Below, piece after piece: positions 7,777-15,584 of a stretch of 29,817 nt of DNA. The stretch is from CAYTAU01 sp964442075 (GTDB lineage Bacteria; Bacteroidota; Bacteroidia; Bacteroidales; CAYTAU01), in NCBI GenBank assembly GCA_964442075.1, contig CAYTWH010000038.1, positions 1 through 29,817 on the forward strand, written 5' to 3'. The translations under genes and the position numbers were made by a program. The notes beneath the pieces were generated by a model. That model saw only the letters and a program-made list of their open reading frames with translations, did not search any database and was not told the origin of the DNA. How positions within the stretch are numbered: position 1 is the first letter of the stretch; each line of letters begins with the position of its first letter.

Positions 7777-9042
7777 TTATTCTTTTTCATTAAATAAGTT
7801 TTCTTTCGAAACTTTTTCAACCTTCATTTTATCCTTTAATTTTTTGGCAATTGCATTATATGGAGCGGAAACAACTTCTTCGTCTATAGTAAGACCTGAA
7901 GTAATTTCAATGTAATCACTGTCCTGAATACCTGTTTTTACAATTTTTTTTGTTACTTCCCCATCAACATATGTAAAAACGACCTCATCTATTTTTTCGT
8001 CATTTTCATAATTTTTATCAAGAGTATCAATTCTGGTTGTTACAGCTTGTATGGGAACAGCTAAAATGTCAAGAGCTGTATGGGTACGGATATCAACTGT
8101 TGCAGACATGCCTGGGCGAAACGGATAATAATTAGGCTCATTTTCCGGTATTAAATGCTTATAAGATTTAGGTAAAATTCTTATTTTCACTTCAAAATTT
8201 GTTACCTGGTCGGTTGCAATACCTGTAGAATTTGCAGAATTTGCAATTTCTGTAACAATTCCTTTAAATTCGTCTTCAAAATAAGCATCTACTTCTATTA
8301 AGGCGGTATCTCCATAACTTACATGAACAATATCATTTTCGTTTACATCTACTTTAACCTCCATTAGATAAAGATTTGCTATGCGCAATAATTCAGTTCC
8401 TGCCATTTGTGCTGTCCCAACAACTCTTTCTCCTTTTTCAATATTCAGTTTTGAGATCGTTCCGCTTATTGGTGAATAAATTGTAGTTTTTGATAAATTT
8501 TCACGAGCTTCTTTTAAAGATGCCTCAGAACTTTTAACAGAGAATTTTGATGCATCAACATTTGCTTTTGCAATTAAATATGCAGTTTCTGCAGCTTCAT
8601 ATTCAGAATCAGAAATAGTTTTACTTTGCCACAGCTTTTTCATTCTATTGTAGGTGTTTTCTTTATCAATAAGTGAAGCTTCTGTTTGTGCAAGTTGTGC
8701 TTTTGCAGAGTTCAGCATAGCCTCCATTCTGTCAGAATTCGACAAATAAATATCCGGTTTAATTTTCAGCAACAGATCACCTTTTTTAATTTCCTGACCC
8801 TCTATTACATAAAGTTCTACTATTTCTCCGGAAACATCAGGACTTATTTTTATTTCAGTTTCCGGTTGGATTTTGCCATTTGCCGTTATAGTTTCAACAA
8901 TTGTTCGTTTTGTTACTTCCTCAGTATAGATTTTATATGTGTATGCTTCACCAAACCATCCCATTTGTTTCCCGATTATGGCAAATACTAAAAATAAAGC
9001 TGTAATAATTAATAAATATCTTAATGTTTTATTTTTTTTCAT
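7777..9042 (-). CDS. Efflux periplasmic adaptor (HlyD/MacA-type membrane fusion protein)
   Basis: This 421-residue protein has one N-terminal membrane segment (~9-27), then the ordered parts of a membrane fusion protein. A first half-lipoyl segment (~60-90, with SGEIVELYVIEGQEIKKGD) is followed by an alpha-helical hairpin (~95-185). The second half-lipoyl (YSPISGTISKLNIEKGERV), a beta barrel and a membrane-proximal domain come after. It would link an inner-membrane transporter (ABC MacB-like or RND) to a TolC channel, but neither partner is adjacent; the only gene after it is tsaB. No recognisable -7 element was found in its upstream region, which it shares with the divergent TPR/PD40 gene. 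Confidence 0.88.
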   Translation of the reverse strand: MKKNKTLRYLLIITALFLVFAIIGKQMGWFGEAYTYKIYTEEVTKRTIVETITANGKIQPETEIKISPDVSGEIVELYVIEGQEIKKGDLLLKIKPDIYLSNSDRMEAMLNSAKAQLAQTEASLIDKENTYNRMKKLWQSKTISDSEYEAAETAYLIAKANVDASKFSVKSSEASLKEARENLSKTTIYSPISGTISKLNIEKGERVVGTAQMAGTELLRIANLYLMEVKVDVNENDIVHVSYGDTALIEVDAYFEDEFKGIVTEIANSANSTGIATDQVTNFEVKIRILPKSYKHLIPENEPNYYPFRPGMSATVDIRTHTALDILAVPIQAVTTRIDTLDKNYENDEKIDEVVFTYVDGEVTKKIVKTGIQDSDYIEITSGLTIDEEVVSAPYNAIAKKLKDKMKVEKVSKENLFNEKE

Positions 9043-9146
9043 TTTAATTATAAGTTTAACACAGGAAAATGAAGTTTATTAACCGTTAAAATTAATAATT
9101 ATTTTTAATGTTCGTATAATTATAACCCAAATTTGATTTTATTTAA

Positions 9147-9154
9147 TATATTTG
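9147..9154 (+). promoter_or_regulatory. -7 promoter element of the TPR/PD40 gene
   Basis: TATATTTG fits TAnnTTTG exactly and lies 25 bp before the start codon. The nearest upstream TTTG (9132-9135) is too close (11 bp) to be an ideal -33 box, so only the -7 part is supported. Confidence 0.4.
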
Positions 9155-9179
9155 TAAGTTATAATAAACATTATATTTT

Positions 9180-10787
9180 ATGAAGAGAATAATTTTCCTA
9201 TTTGTAATTTATATTATTATCAGTACAACTTCTTTTGGTCAGGAAGCTTTAAAGCGTAGTTTTAATGAGGCAACTCGCTTTCTATTTTTTGAAAATTATG
9301 GAGAAGCATTAAAATATCTATCAATTGCATATAAATCCGAACCCGATAATGCAAATGTTAATCACCTTATAGGGCTTTGTATAATAAACAGCCCTATTCA
9401 TAAAGAAAAAGCTATTCCTTATCTTTTAAAGGCGGTAAAAAATATAACACCTGAGTACGAAAAAGAATCATATAAGGAAAAAAGGGCACCAATTGAAGCT
9501 TATTTATATTTGGGACAGGCTTATCATTATAATTACCAGTTTGACAAAGCTATAGCCGCATTTAATAAATACAAAGAATTGTTGCCTGATAATTCTGAAG
9601 AAAAACTGGAAAAAGCTAAACACTATCTGTATTGGTGTATGAATGCAAAAGAAATGATGAGGGATTCTGCTGAAATTAAAATAACAAATATTGCAGAAGT
9701 AAATACAAAATTTGACGAACACACACCGGTAATAAGTTCAGATGAAACAGTGATGATTTTTACTTCAAGAAGACCGGGTAGTACGGGAAATATTAGAACA
9801 GACGACGGAAGGTTTTTTGAAGATATTTATATATCTAAAAAAGAAAATGAAAAATGGGGAGTTCCTGTAAAAATAAGTGAAAATATTAACTCTAATGGAC
9901 ATGAAGCTACAATTGCGCTTTCTGCTGACGGAAAAGAACTTTTTATATACAAAGATGATTATGGTGTAGGGAATATATATTCGAGTAAATTGGAAGGAAA
10001 TAATATTTGGTCTAAACCACAAAAATTAGGCTCTAATGTTAATACAAGTTCAAATGAAACACATGCCACTATTACATCAGATATAAACACTCTTGTATTT
10101 GTTAGTGATAGAAAAGAAGGCTATGGAAAAACAGACTTATATATTGTTCGTTGCCTTCCCAATAACGAATGGGGTTTTGCACAAAATATTGGCAATGTCG
10201 TTAATACCAAATATGAAGAAGAAGGAGCTTTTATTCATCAGGATGGAACATTTTTGTTTTTTAGTTCAAAGGGACACAATTCTATGGGTGGTTTTGACCT
10301 CTTTTATTCGGAATTACAAGATGATAGTACATGGTCTGAACCAACAAATTTAGGATATCCAATAAATACAACGGGAGATGATGTTTTTTATGTTTTGTCT
10401 TCAGATGGGAAAAGAGCATATTATTCTTCTTTAAAAGAAGGAGGAATGGGAGGAAGAGATATTTACCAAATGGATCTGCTCTCGTTACCAGAACGATCAT
10501 CAACTGTAATTATGGGATATATTCGTTTAGCTGGTACTAAAAAGATACAAAAAGAAGTTACTGTAACTGTTTTAGATTTAAAAACAGATAAAGTATATGG
10601 AATATACAGACCAAATAAAACTACAGGATTACTTACAATGATATTACGACAAGGAAAAGAATATAGAATAATGCTTGAAGTAGAAGGGCGGAGTTTTAAA
10701 GAAGATAGATTAGTTGTTCCAGGAAATTCATCCCTTTTTGAAACTAATGACCCAATATTGATAGAAACAATTGGTACTGTTGATTAA
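9180..10787 (+). CDS. TPR plus PD40 (WD40-like) propeller envelope protein lacking an OmpA domain
   Basis: A signal peptide (~1-20, ending SFGQ, no lipobox cysteine) is followed by TPR-like helices (~25-150; YGEALKYLSIAYKSEPDN, then FDKAIAAFNKYKELLPDN). A PD40/WD40-like propeller covers ~170-440, with repeated strands such as FTSRRPG, FVSDRKEGYGKTDLY, FFSSKGHNSMGGFDLF and YYSSLKEGGMGGRDIYQM. A short beta domain (~445-535) resembles a carboxypeptidase-regulatory-like fold. Bacteroidota proteins with this order, including the T9SS-associated PorE, usually continue into a peptidoglycan-binding OmpA domain. Here the reading frame stops first and the convergent xerD gene begins eight bases later, so no OmpA domain can follow. 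A role in envelope or secretion scaffolding is likely, but the peptidoglycan anchor is missing. Confidence 0.85.
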   Translation: MKRIIFLFVIYIIISTTSFGQEALKRSFNEATRFLFFENYGEALKYLSIAYKSEPDNANVNHLIGLCIINSPIHKEKAIPYLLKAVKNITPEYEKESYKEKRAPIEAYLYLGQAYHYNYQFDKAIAAFNKYKELLPDNSEEKLEKAKHYLYWCMNAKEMMRDSAEIKITNIAEVNTKFDEHTPVISSDETVMIFTSRRPGSTGNIRTDDGRFFEDIYISKKENEKWGVPVKISENINSNGHEATIALSADGKELFIYKDDYGVGNIYSSKLEGNNIWSKPQKLGSNVNTSSNETHATITSDINTLVFVSDRKEGYGKTDLYIVRCLPNNEWGFAQNIGNVVNTKYEEEGAFIHQDGTFLFFSSKGHNSMGGFDLFYSELQDDSTWSEPTNLGYPINTTGDDVFYVLSSDGKRAYYSSLKEGGMGGRDIYQMDLLSLPERSSTVIMGYIRLAGTKKIQKEVTVTVLDLKTDKVYGIYRPNKTTGLLTMILRQGKEYRIMLEVEGRSFKEDRLVVPGNSSLFETNDPILIETIGTVD

Positions 10788-10794
10788 AATTGAT

Positions 10795-11691
10795 TTACGA
10801 TCTTGGATGAAATTGAATAATTGTTTCTCTTAAATATTCTCTATCTAAATGAGTGTAAATTTCAGTTGTAATTATTGATTCATGTCCTAACATTTCTTGT
10901 ATTGCACGCAAATCAGCTCCCCCTTCAACTAAATGTGTGGCAAATGAATGTCTGAAAGTATGTGGACTGATATTTTTCTTCAACCCTATTATTTCTGCAA
11001 GGTTTTTAATAATTGTAAAAATCATAACTCTTGTTAGTTTTTTCCCACGTCTGTTTAGAAAAACAATATTTTCTGAATCTTTTGCGATATTCAGTTTATT
11101 TCTATCGTTATCCAAATATAAATTTATTTCTTTTATAGCTTTATTACTTATTGGAACAAGCCTTTCTTTATTGCCTTTTCCAATTACTTTAATAAAGCTT
11201 TGATTAAAATACATATTTGTAAGCTTTAATTCAATAAGCTCTGTAACACGCAATCCACAGCTGTATAATGTTTCAAGCATGGCTTTATTCCTTTGTCCTT
11301 CAGGCTTACTAAGATCAATTGCAGAAAGTAATTTATCAATTTCATTTACATTTAATACTGTTGGTAATTTTCTTCCAATTTTAGGAGTTTCAATTAATGC
11401 TGCCGGATCTTTTTCAATTTTTTCTTCAAACAATAAATATTTATAGAATGATTTTATACCCGAAACTATTCTTGCCTGAGACCTTGGACTTAGCCCCATT
11501 TTATGTACCCATTCTAAAAAATCTTTTATGTTTTTATATTCAACCAATAGAGGAGAAATATTGTTATTTATTTCAACAAATTGCCTAAAGAGTTTAACGT
11601 CATGAATATATGCATCAATAGAATTTGCGGAAAGAGAGCGTTCAATTTTAAGGTAAGATTTATATTCTAATATTGCTTCTTTCCAAATCAT
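10795..11691 (-). CDS. xerD: XerD-type tyrosine recombinase
   Basis: This 298-residue protein has an N-terminal SAM-like core-binding domain (~1-90) and a C-terminal catalytic domain. All catalytic residues are visible: R148 (CGLRVTEL), K172 (GKGNKER), H244 and R247 (HTFRH), H270 (LGHES) and the nucleophile Y279 (EIYTH). Length and sequence fit the chromosome-dimer resolvase XerC/XerD rather than an integron or phage integrase, and no attachment site or mobile element flanks it. XerC and XerD are hard to separate by eye; the ending (IIQFHPRS) is of the XerD kind. It is convergent with the PD40 gene and divergent from cysC. Confidence 0.9.
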   Translation of the reverse strand: MIWKEAILEYKSYLKIERSLSANSIDAYIHDVKLFRQFVEINNNISPLLVEYKNIKDFLEWVHKMGLSPRSQARIVSGIKSFYKYLLFEEKIEKDPAALIETPKIGRKLPTVLNVNEIDKLLSAIDLSKPEGQRNKAMLETLYSCGLRVTELIELKLTNMYFNQSFIKVIGKGNKERLVPISNKAIKEINLYLDNDRNKLNIAKDSENIVFLNRRGKKLTRVMIFTIIKNLAEIIGLKKNISPHTFRHSFATHLVEGGADLRAIQEMLGHESIITTEIYTHLDREYLRETIIQFHPRS

Positions 11692-11710
11692 AGCTTTTTC
11701 AAATGTTTTT

Positions 11711-11718
11711 CAAAATTA
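11711..11718 (-). promoter_or_regulatory. -7 promoter element of xerD
   Basis: On the minus strand this reads TAATTTTG, an exact TAnnTTTG match 19 bp before the xerD start codon. No TTTG was found at the -33 distance. Confidence 0.4.
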
Positions 11719-11778
11719 CGTAATTAAAATGACTAAATTATTAATTGCGAATGCTTACATAAAAAAAATTATTTGTAT

Positions 11779-11786
11779 TAGTTTTG
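11779..11786 (+). promoter_or_regulatory. -7 promoter element of the cysC-cysD-cysN operon
   Basis: TAGTTTTG fits TAnnTTTG exactly. The expected transcription start (~11790) falls next to an in-frame TTG at 11791, so the ATG at 11809 is the better start for cysC. A -33 TTTG at the usual distance is not evident. Confidence 0.45.
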
Positions 11787-11808
11787 TACTTTGAAAAAAA
11801 ATTATTGT

Positions 11809-12438
11809 ATGGCTAAAAAAGAACCCAAACTTTGGAGTGATTTTAATTCCTTTATAAGAAGAAATAGAAAACGATTTCTTGTAAAGCAAACACCAAAAGT
11901 TATTTGGCTTACAGGATTATCAGGAGCCGGGAAAACTACTTTAGCCTTAGAATTGGAAAAAGAAGTTTTAAAAAAAGGATATTTTACCAAATCTTTTGAC
12001 GGGGATGTAATGCGAAGAGGAATTAATAAAGATTTGGGATTTAGCGAAGAAGATAGAAAAGAGAATATCAGAAGAATTGCAGAAATTGCAAAAATATTTA
12101 TTGACAGCGGTATTATTGTTATTTGCGGATTTATCACACCCACACACGAAATGAGAGAAATGGCAAAATCTATAATTGGGCATAAAAATTTTATTGAGGT
12201 TTTTGTTAATTGTCCAATTGAAGAATGCGAAAAAAGAGATGTGAAAGGACTATATGAGAAAGCCCGAAGAGGAGAGATCAAGGATTTTACAGGTATAGAT
12301 TCTGCTTATGAAACACCAAAAACCCCCGACATTGAAGTAAGAACAGACTTATGGTCGGTAAAAAAAACCACTAAATATTTATTAAAATCGGTATTGTCAA
12401 AAATAAAATTTAAAAACAAAAATTTGCCAATTGCATAA
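11809..12438 (+). CDS. cysC: Adenylyl-sulfate (APS) kinase
   Basis: It phosphorylates adenosine 5'-phosphosulfate to PAPS using ATP. The P-loop GLSGAGKTT is at residues 36-44 of the chosen form. The family DGDVMRRG and LGFSEEDRKENIRR motifs follow, and near the end GLYEKARRGEIKDFTGIDSAYE matches APS kinases. The usual SPYR-type loop is replaced by FITPTHEMRE, a variant that still aligns with the family. I chose the ATG at 11809 rather than the in-frame TTG at 11791, because the -7 element places the transcript start near 11790. It is first in a three-gene operon with cysD and cysN (18-bp gaps), giving the full sulfate-to-PAPS path. No PAPS reductase is nearby. Confidence 0.92.
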   Translation: MAKKEPKLWSDFNSFIRRNRKRFLVKQTPKVIWLTGLSGAGKTTLALELEKEVLKKGYFTKSFDGDVMRRGINKDLGFSEEDRKENIRRIAEIAKIFIDSGIIVICGFITPTHEMREMAKSIIGHKNFIEVFVNCPIEECEKRDVKGLYEKARRGEIKDFTGIDSAYETPKTPDIEVRTDLWSVKKTTKYLLKSVLSKIKFKNKNLPIA

Positions 12439-12456
12439 TTAAATTAATATTTTTAG

Positions 12457-13362
12457 ATGAAAAAATATAATATTACACACTTACGTGAATTAGAAGCAGA
12501 ATCAATTTATATTATTCGCGAGGTAGCTGCACAATTTGAAAAACCTGTATTACTATTTTCAGGAGGAAAAGATTCTATAATAATGTATTATTTGGCGAGA
12601 AAAGCTTTTTGGCCAGCCAAAGTGCCTTTTTCATTAATGCATATCGATACAGGACATAATTTTGATGAAACAATAAAGTTTAGAGATGATCTTGTAGAAA
12701 AAACAGGCGCAAAACTAATTGTTGCTTCTGTTCAGGAATCTATTGATGAAGGGAAGGCAACTGAAGAAACAGGATATAATGCCAGCAGAAACTTGCTGCA
12801 AACAGGAACTCTTTTAGATGCAATTGAAAAGAATAAGTTTGATGCTGCACTTGGAGGGGGAAGACGCGATGAAGAAAAAGCCAGAGCAAAAGAAAGATTC
12901 TTTTCTCATAGAGATGAATTTGGACAATGGGACCCAAAAAATCAAAGACCGGAATTGTGGAATATTTTCAATGGTAAAAAAAATATGGGCGAACATTTTA
13001 GAGTATTTCCAATAAGCAACTGGACAGAAATGGATGTGTGGCAATATATTTATCTTGAAAAAGTTGAAATACCCGATTTATATTTTACTCATAAGCGTGA
13101 AGTATTTTTAAGAGATGGGGTTTGGCTTGCAAAAGCTCCTTTTATGAAACTTAAACCAAGTGAAAAAGCTATTGTTAAAAATGTGCGTTGTCGTACAATT
13201 GGCGATATTTCTTGTACAGGATTAACTCTTTCAACAGCACATAGTTTAGAGGATATTATTCATGAAGTAGCGGTAACAAGAACAACAGAAAGAGGTGGTA
13301 GAGCCGATGATAAAAGATCGGAAGCAGCAATGGAAGACAGAAAAAAAGAAGGATACTTTTAA
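12457..13362 (+). CDS. cysD: Sulfate adenylyltransferase subunit 2
   Basis: This is the catalytic small subunit of ATP sulfurylase, which forms APS from sulfate and ATP, with CysN hydrolysing GTP to drive the reaction. It belongs to the PP-loop family, with SGGKDS at residues 35-40. Other CysD signatures are HIDTGHNFDE, GGGRRDEEKARAKER, WNIFNG, NWTEMDVWQYI and the C-terminal RTTERGGRADDKRSEAAMEDRKKEGYF-type ending. The 301-residue length is typical. It is flanked by 18-bp gaps to cysC and cysN. Confidence 0.96.
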   Translation: MKKYNITHLRELEAESIYIIREVAAQFEKPVLLFSGGKDSIIMYYLARKAFWPAKVPFSLMHIDTGHNFDETIKFRDDLVEKTGAKLIVASVQESIDEGKATEETGYNASRNLLQTGTLLDAIEKNKFDAALGGGRRDEEKARAKERFFSHRDEFGQWDPKNQRPELWNIFNGKKNMGEHFRVFPISNWTEMDVWQYIYLEKVEIPDLYFTHKREVFLRDGVWLAKAPFMKLKPSEKAIVKNVRCRTIGDISCTGLTLSTAHSLEDIIHEVAVTRTTERGGRADDKRSEAAMEDRKKEGYF

Positions 13363-13380
13363 TTATTTAATAATCAGAAC

Positions 13381-14685
13381 ATGTCGAAAGAAAACAAAAA
13401 AAAGAAAACACAAGAAAGCGGAAAAGAATCAGGTTATCTAGATATGCAATTACTTCGTTTTACAACTGCAGGAAGTGTTGATGATGGTAAAAGCACATTA
13501 ATTGGAAGATTATTATATGACAGTAAAGCTATTTTTGAAGACCAAATGGAAGCAATTGTGGCTGCTAGTGAAATGAGGGGTGAAGAACATGTTAATCTTG
13601 CTCTTTTAACAGATGGATTACGCGCGGAACGAGAACAGGGAATAACAATTGATGTTGCATACAGGTATTTTGCTACTCCAAAACGAAAATTTATTATTGC
13701 TGATACACCCGGACATATTCAATATACAAGAAATATGGTTACCGGAGCTTCTACGGCAAATGTTGCATTAATTTTAGTTGATGCCCGTAATGGAGTTTTA
13801 GAACAAACAATTCGGCATGCTTTTATTGCGTCTCTTTTACAGATACCACATGTTATTGTTTGTATAAACAAAATGGATCTTGTAGACTATAAAGAAGATA
13901 TTTTTGAAAAGATTAGAAATGATTTTAATGCATTTTCCGCAAAATTAGACGTACAGGATATTCGTTTTGTTCCAATTAGTGCTCTTAATGGGGATAATGT
14001 TGTTGAGCGTTCAAAAAATATGGATTGGTTTACCGGACCAACACTAATGTATTTATTAGAAAATATTCATATTTCCAGCGATTATAATATGATAGATGCC
14101 CGTTTTCCTGTTCAGTATATTGTTCGTCCACAGTCAAAAGAATATCACGATTATCGTGGTTACGCAGGTAGAATTGCAAGTGGTGTTTTTAAGCCGGGTG
14201 ATGAAGTTACAATTTTTCCTTCTGGATTTAATTCAAAAATTAAATCAGTTGATTCCATGAATCAAAAATTAAAAATGGCCTATGCTCCCCAGTCTGTAAC
14301 TTTAACATTAGAAGATGATATTGATATTAGCAGAGGAGATATGATTGTGAGAAAAAACAATTTGCCTAAAAATAGTCAGGATATTGATTTAATGATTTGT
14401 TGGTTAAGCGAAATCCCAATACATGAAAAAGGAAAATATGCAGTAAAACATACTACAAATGATGTACGCTGCATTATTAAAGAAATAGTTTACAAGGTTG
14501 ATATCAATACATTGGGCAGAAATACCGAAGACAAAACGATTGGACTTAACGAAATAGCAAGAATTAAAATAAGAACTACAAAACCTATTTATTTTGATTC
14601 GTACAGAAAAAACAGAATTACAGGAAGTTTAATATTAATTGATGAGGCAACTAATAATACTGTTTGTGCCGGAATGATAATTTAA
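13381..14685 (+). CDS. cysN: Sulfate adenylyltransferase subunit 1 (GTPase)
   Basis: This EF-Tu-like GTPase activates CysD. Nucleotide-binding motifs are G1 GSVDDGKS (31-38), G3 DTPGH (108-112) and G4 NKMD (163-166), followed by beta-barrel domains. It is 434 residues and has no fused APS kinase domain, consistent with the separate cysC at the front of the operon. The N-terminus before residue 22 is a lysine-rich tail. It is last in the operon. A weak inverted repeat, TCCTCA/TGAGGA at 14698-14723, follows the stop but has no U-tract, so it is not a convincing terminator. Confidence 0.95.
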   Translation: MSKENKKKKTQESGKESGYLDMQLLRFTTAGSVDDGKSTLIGRLLYDSKAIFEDQMEAIVAASEMRGEEHVNLALLTDGLRAEREQGITIDVAYRYFATPKRKFIIADTPGHIQYTRNMVTGASTANVALILVDARNGVLEQTIRHAFIASLLQIPHVIVCINKMDLVDYKEDIFEKIRNDFNAFSAKLDVQDIRFVPISALNGDNVVERSKNMDWFTGPTLMYLLENIHISSDYNMIDARFPVQYIVRPQSKEYHDYRGYAGRIASGVFKPGDEVTIFPSGFNSKIKSVDSMNQKLKMAYAPQSVTLTLEDDIDISRGDMIVRKNNLPKNSQDIDLMICWLSEIPIHEKGKYAVKHTTNDVRCIIKEIVYKVDINTLGRNTEDKTIGLNEIARIKIRTTKPIYFDSYRKNRITGSLILIDEATNNTVCAGMII

Positions 14686-14834
14686 TATTGAGAACCCTCC
14701 TCAGCTATACTGGAAATTGAGGAACAACATCCAAAGGGGATTAAGCATTTCTGAACTATGCCCTATAATTAACTTATGCAGATTTTACATTTCCCACTTT
14801 CGGGAATATAAGCTTTAAGGTTTCTAATAACTCT

Positions 14835-15230
14835 TTGTTTATATGTCATATTTGTGATTCTGCATGCAATAATCAAAATATTACATGCAATAATAAGAAT
14901 ACGGACTCCAATATTAGAATTATAACATGCAATAATACAATTACGGGCTGTTATAATCATAATCCTAACAGCAATAATGGAAATAATGACTCCAATATTA
15001 GAAATACGGACTGCAATATTAGAAATACAGACTGCAATAATGGAAATAATGACTGCAATATTAGAAATATAACATGCAGAATAACAAATATTGCACTCCG
15101 CCAGAGATTAATTGACAAGCACAAAACAATAACTGATGCCTATAAGATAGTTTATGACAAGCATGATAGACTGTGGCAAAACATTGATAGTCTTGTTGGT
15201 GATTTACACTTTTTCAAGTATCAGCTTTAG
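14835..15230 (+). CDS. Doubtful ORF running through the 21-bp array
   Basis: This 131-residue frame starts only with TTG; no in-frame ATG exists back to the stop at 14766. Its first 87 residues are mostly a seven-residue repeat, (C/S)-N-(N/I)-x-N-x-(T/D), rich in Asn and Cys. The last ~45 residues are non-repetitive (QRLIDKHKTITDAYKIV and LVGDLHFFKYQL). Because the repeat unit is 21 bp and lacks stop codons in this frame, an open frame is expected even if it is not translated, and part of the opposite strand is open too. The unique tail is the only argument for a protein. It may be a decayed gene end or not coding at all. Confidence 0.22.
   Translation: MFICHICDSACNNQNITCNNKNTDSNIRIITCNNTITGCYNHNPNSNNGNNDSNIRNTDCNIRNTDCNNGNNDCNIRNITCRITNIALRQRLIDKHKTITDAYKIVYDKHDRLWQNIDSLVGDLHFFKYQL
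14848..15091. repeat. 17-bp inverted repeat pair bounding the tandem array
   Basis: ATATTTGTGATTCTGCA at 14848-14864 is the reverse complement, with one mismatch, of TGCAGAATAACAAATAT at 15075-15091. The arms face outward from ten of the 21-bp units. Outside the arms the sequences still read alike on their own strands (RITNMTYKQRVI leftward, RITNIALRQRLI rightward), so the symmetry goes a little beyond 17 bp. Confidence 0.65.
14865..15095. repeat. Eleven-unit 21-bp tandem array
   Basis: Eleven head-to-tail units of exactly 21 bp start at 14865, 14886, 14907, 14928, 14949, 14970, 14991, 15012, 15033, 15054 and 15075. Most begin TGCAAT or TCCAAT; units 7, 8 and 10 are nearly identical (AATATTAGAAATA core), and units 6 and 9 share AATAATGGAAATAATGAC. 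The unit is roughly palindromic, with TGCAATATT at one side and an AATATxxCA-like end at the other, so single units could fold back. There are no spacers, so this is not a CRISPR array. Confidence 0.85.
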
Positions 15231-15352
15231 AGAATAAATATACTCACATAGTTATTCCAAGAAAGTACTCTCTTTGCGAACTTGATTCGGGAAGAGATTT
15301 AGGTGGGGTCATAATTTTTAATTGAAATGCAGAGAGTTTCTCCCTTTTTTGT

Positions 15353-15360
15353 TATTTTTG
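15353..15360 (+). promoter_or_regulatory. -7 promoter element of the small membrane-protein gene
   Basis: TATTTTTG matches TAnnTTTG and ends only four bases before the ATG at 15365. The transcript would therefore begin at or next to the start codon, giving a leaderless or nearly leaderless mRNA. No -33 element at normal spacing is evident. Confidence 0.4.
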
Positions 15361-15364
15361 GTGT

Positions 15365-15544
15365 ATGAAGAAACTGATTGGAATATTCTATTGTCTTATA
15401 TTTATTAGTTTTGGATTAATATTTTATTTTATTAAAAAACCTCAAACTTTTCAGGAATCAACAGGACATATTATTATTATTTTACTTGGTATTATATGTT
15501 TAATTTTTGTTTTTATTAATTATCAACAACTGAAAATCGAATAA
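15365..15544 (+). CDS. Small two-helix membrane protein, 59 residues
   Basis: An ATG frame encodes 59 residues that are almost entirely two hydrophobic helices. The first is near residues 4-23 (starting MKKLIGIFYCLIFISF) and the second near 36-52. Between them lies a short polar hairpin, KKPQTFQESTGH. The N-terminal lysines and the polar tail NYQQLKIE suggest both ends are cytoplasmic. A -7 promoter element lies directly before the ATG, and the HEPN-like gene begins 40 bp after the stop on the same strand. No family is recognised. Possible roles are a membrane partner, effector or antitoxin of the next gene; this is inference from position only. Because it is short and AT-rich, chance coding cannot be excluded. 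Confidence 0.55.
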   Translation: MKKLIGIFYCLIFISFGLIFYFIKKPQTFQESTGHIIIILLGIICLIFVFINYQQLKIE

Positions 15545-15584
15545 TTGAATTTCTTAACTTTAGGGAAAAAAATAAAAAATAAAA

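Larger units (their letters stand above)
14686..15364. other. 679-bp stretch without a convincing conventional gene
   Basis: Between cysN and the small membrane-protein gene this stretch holds a weak 6-bp inverted repeat (14698-14723) and a 21-bp tandem array with inverted-repeat ends (14848-15095). An ORF without an ATG runs through the array, and a unique segment to ~15352 has no recognisable motif. No tRNA, IS end or coding homology was recognised. Confidence 0.6.

Noticed and set aside
10795..11691. Mobile-element integrase
   Set aside because: Sequence and length are those of a housekeeping Xer recombinase and no attachment site or cargo is seen.
11791..11808. TTG start giving cysC six extra residues
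   Set aside because: The predicted transcription start is at about 11790 and an ATG lies in frame at 11809.
14698..14723. Rho-independent terminator after cysN
   Set aside because: TCCTCA/TGAGGA is only a 6-bp stem with a 14-base loop and no T-tract.
14769..14960. Minus-strand ORF overlapping the 21-bp array (reads MIITARNCII ... PESGKCKICIS)
   Set aside because: It is largely the reverse reading of the quasi-palindromic repeats, with a short unique tail; no start signal or family support. Kept only as part of the array observation.
14865..15095. CRISPR array
   Set aside because: The units are contiguous, 21 bp, and have no spacers; no cas genes are nearby.
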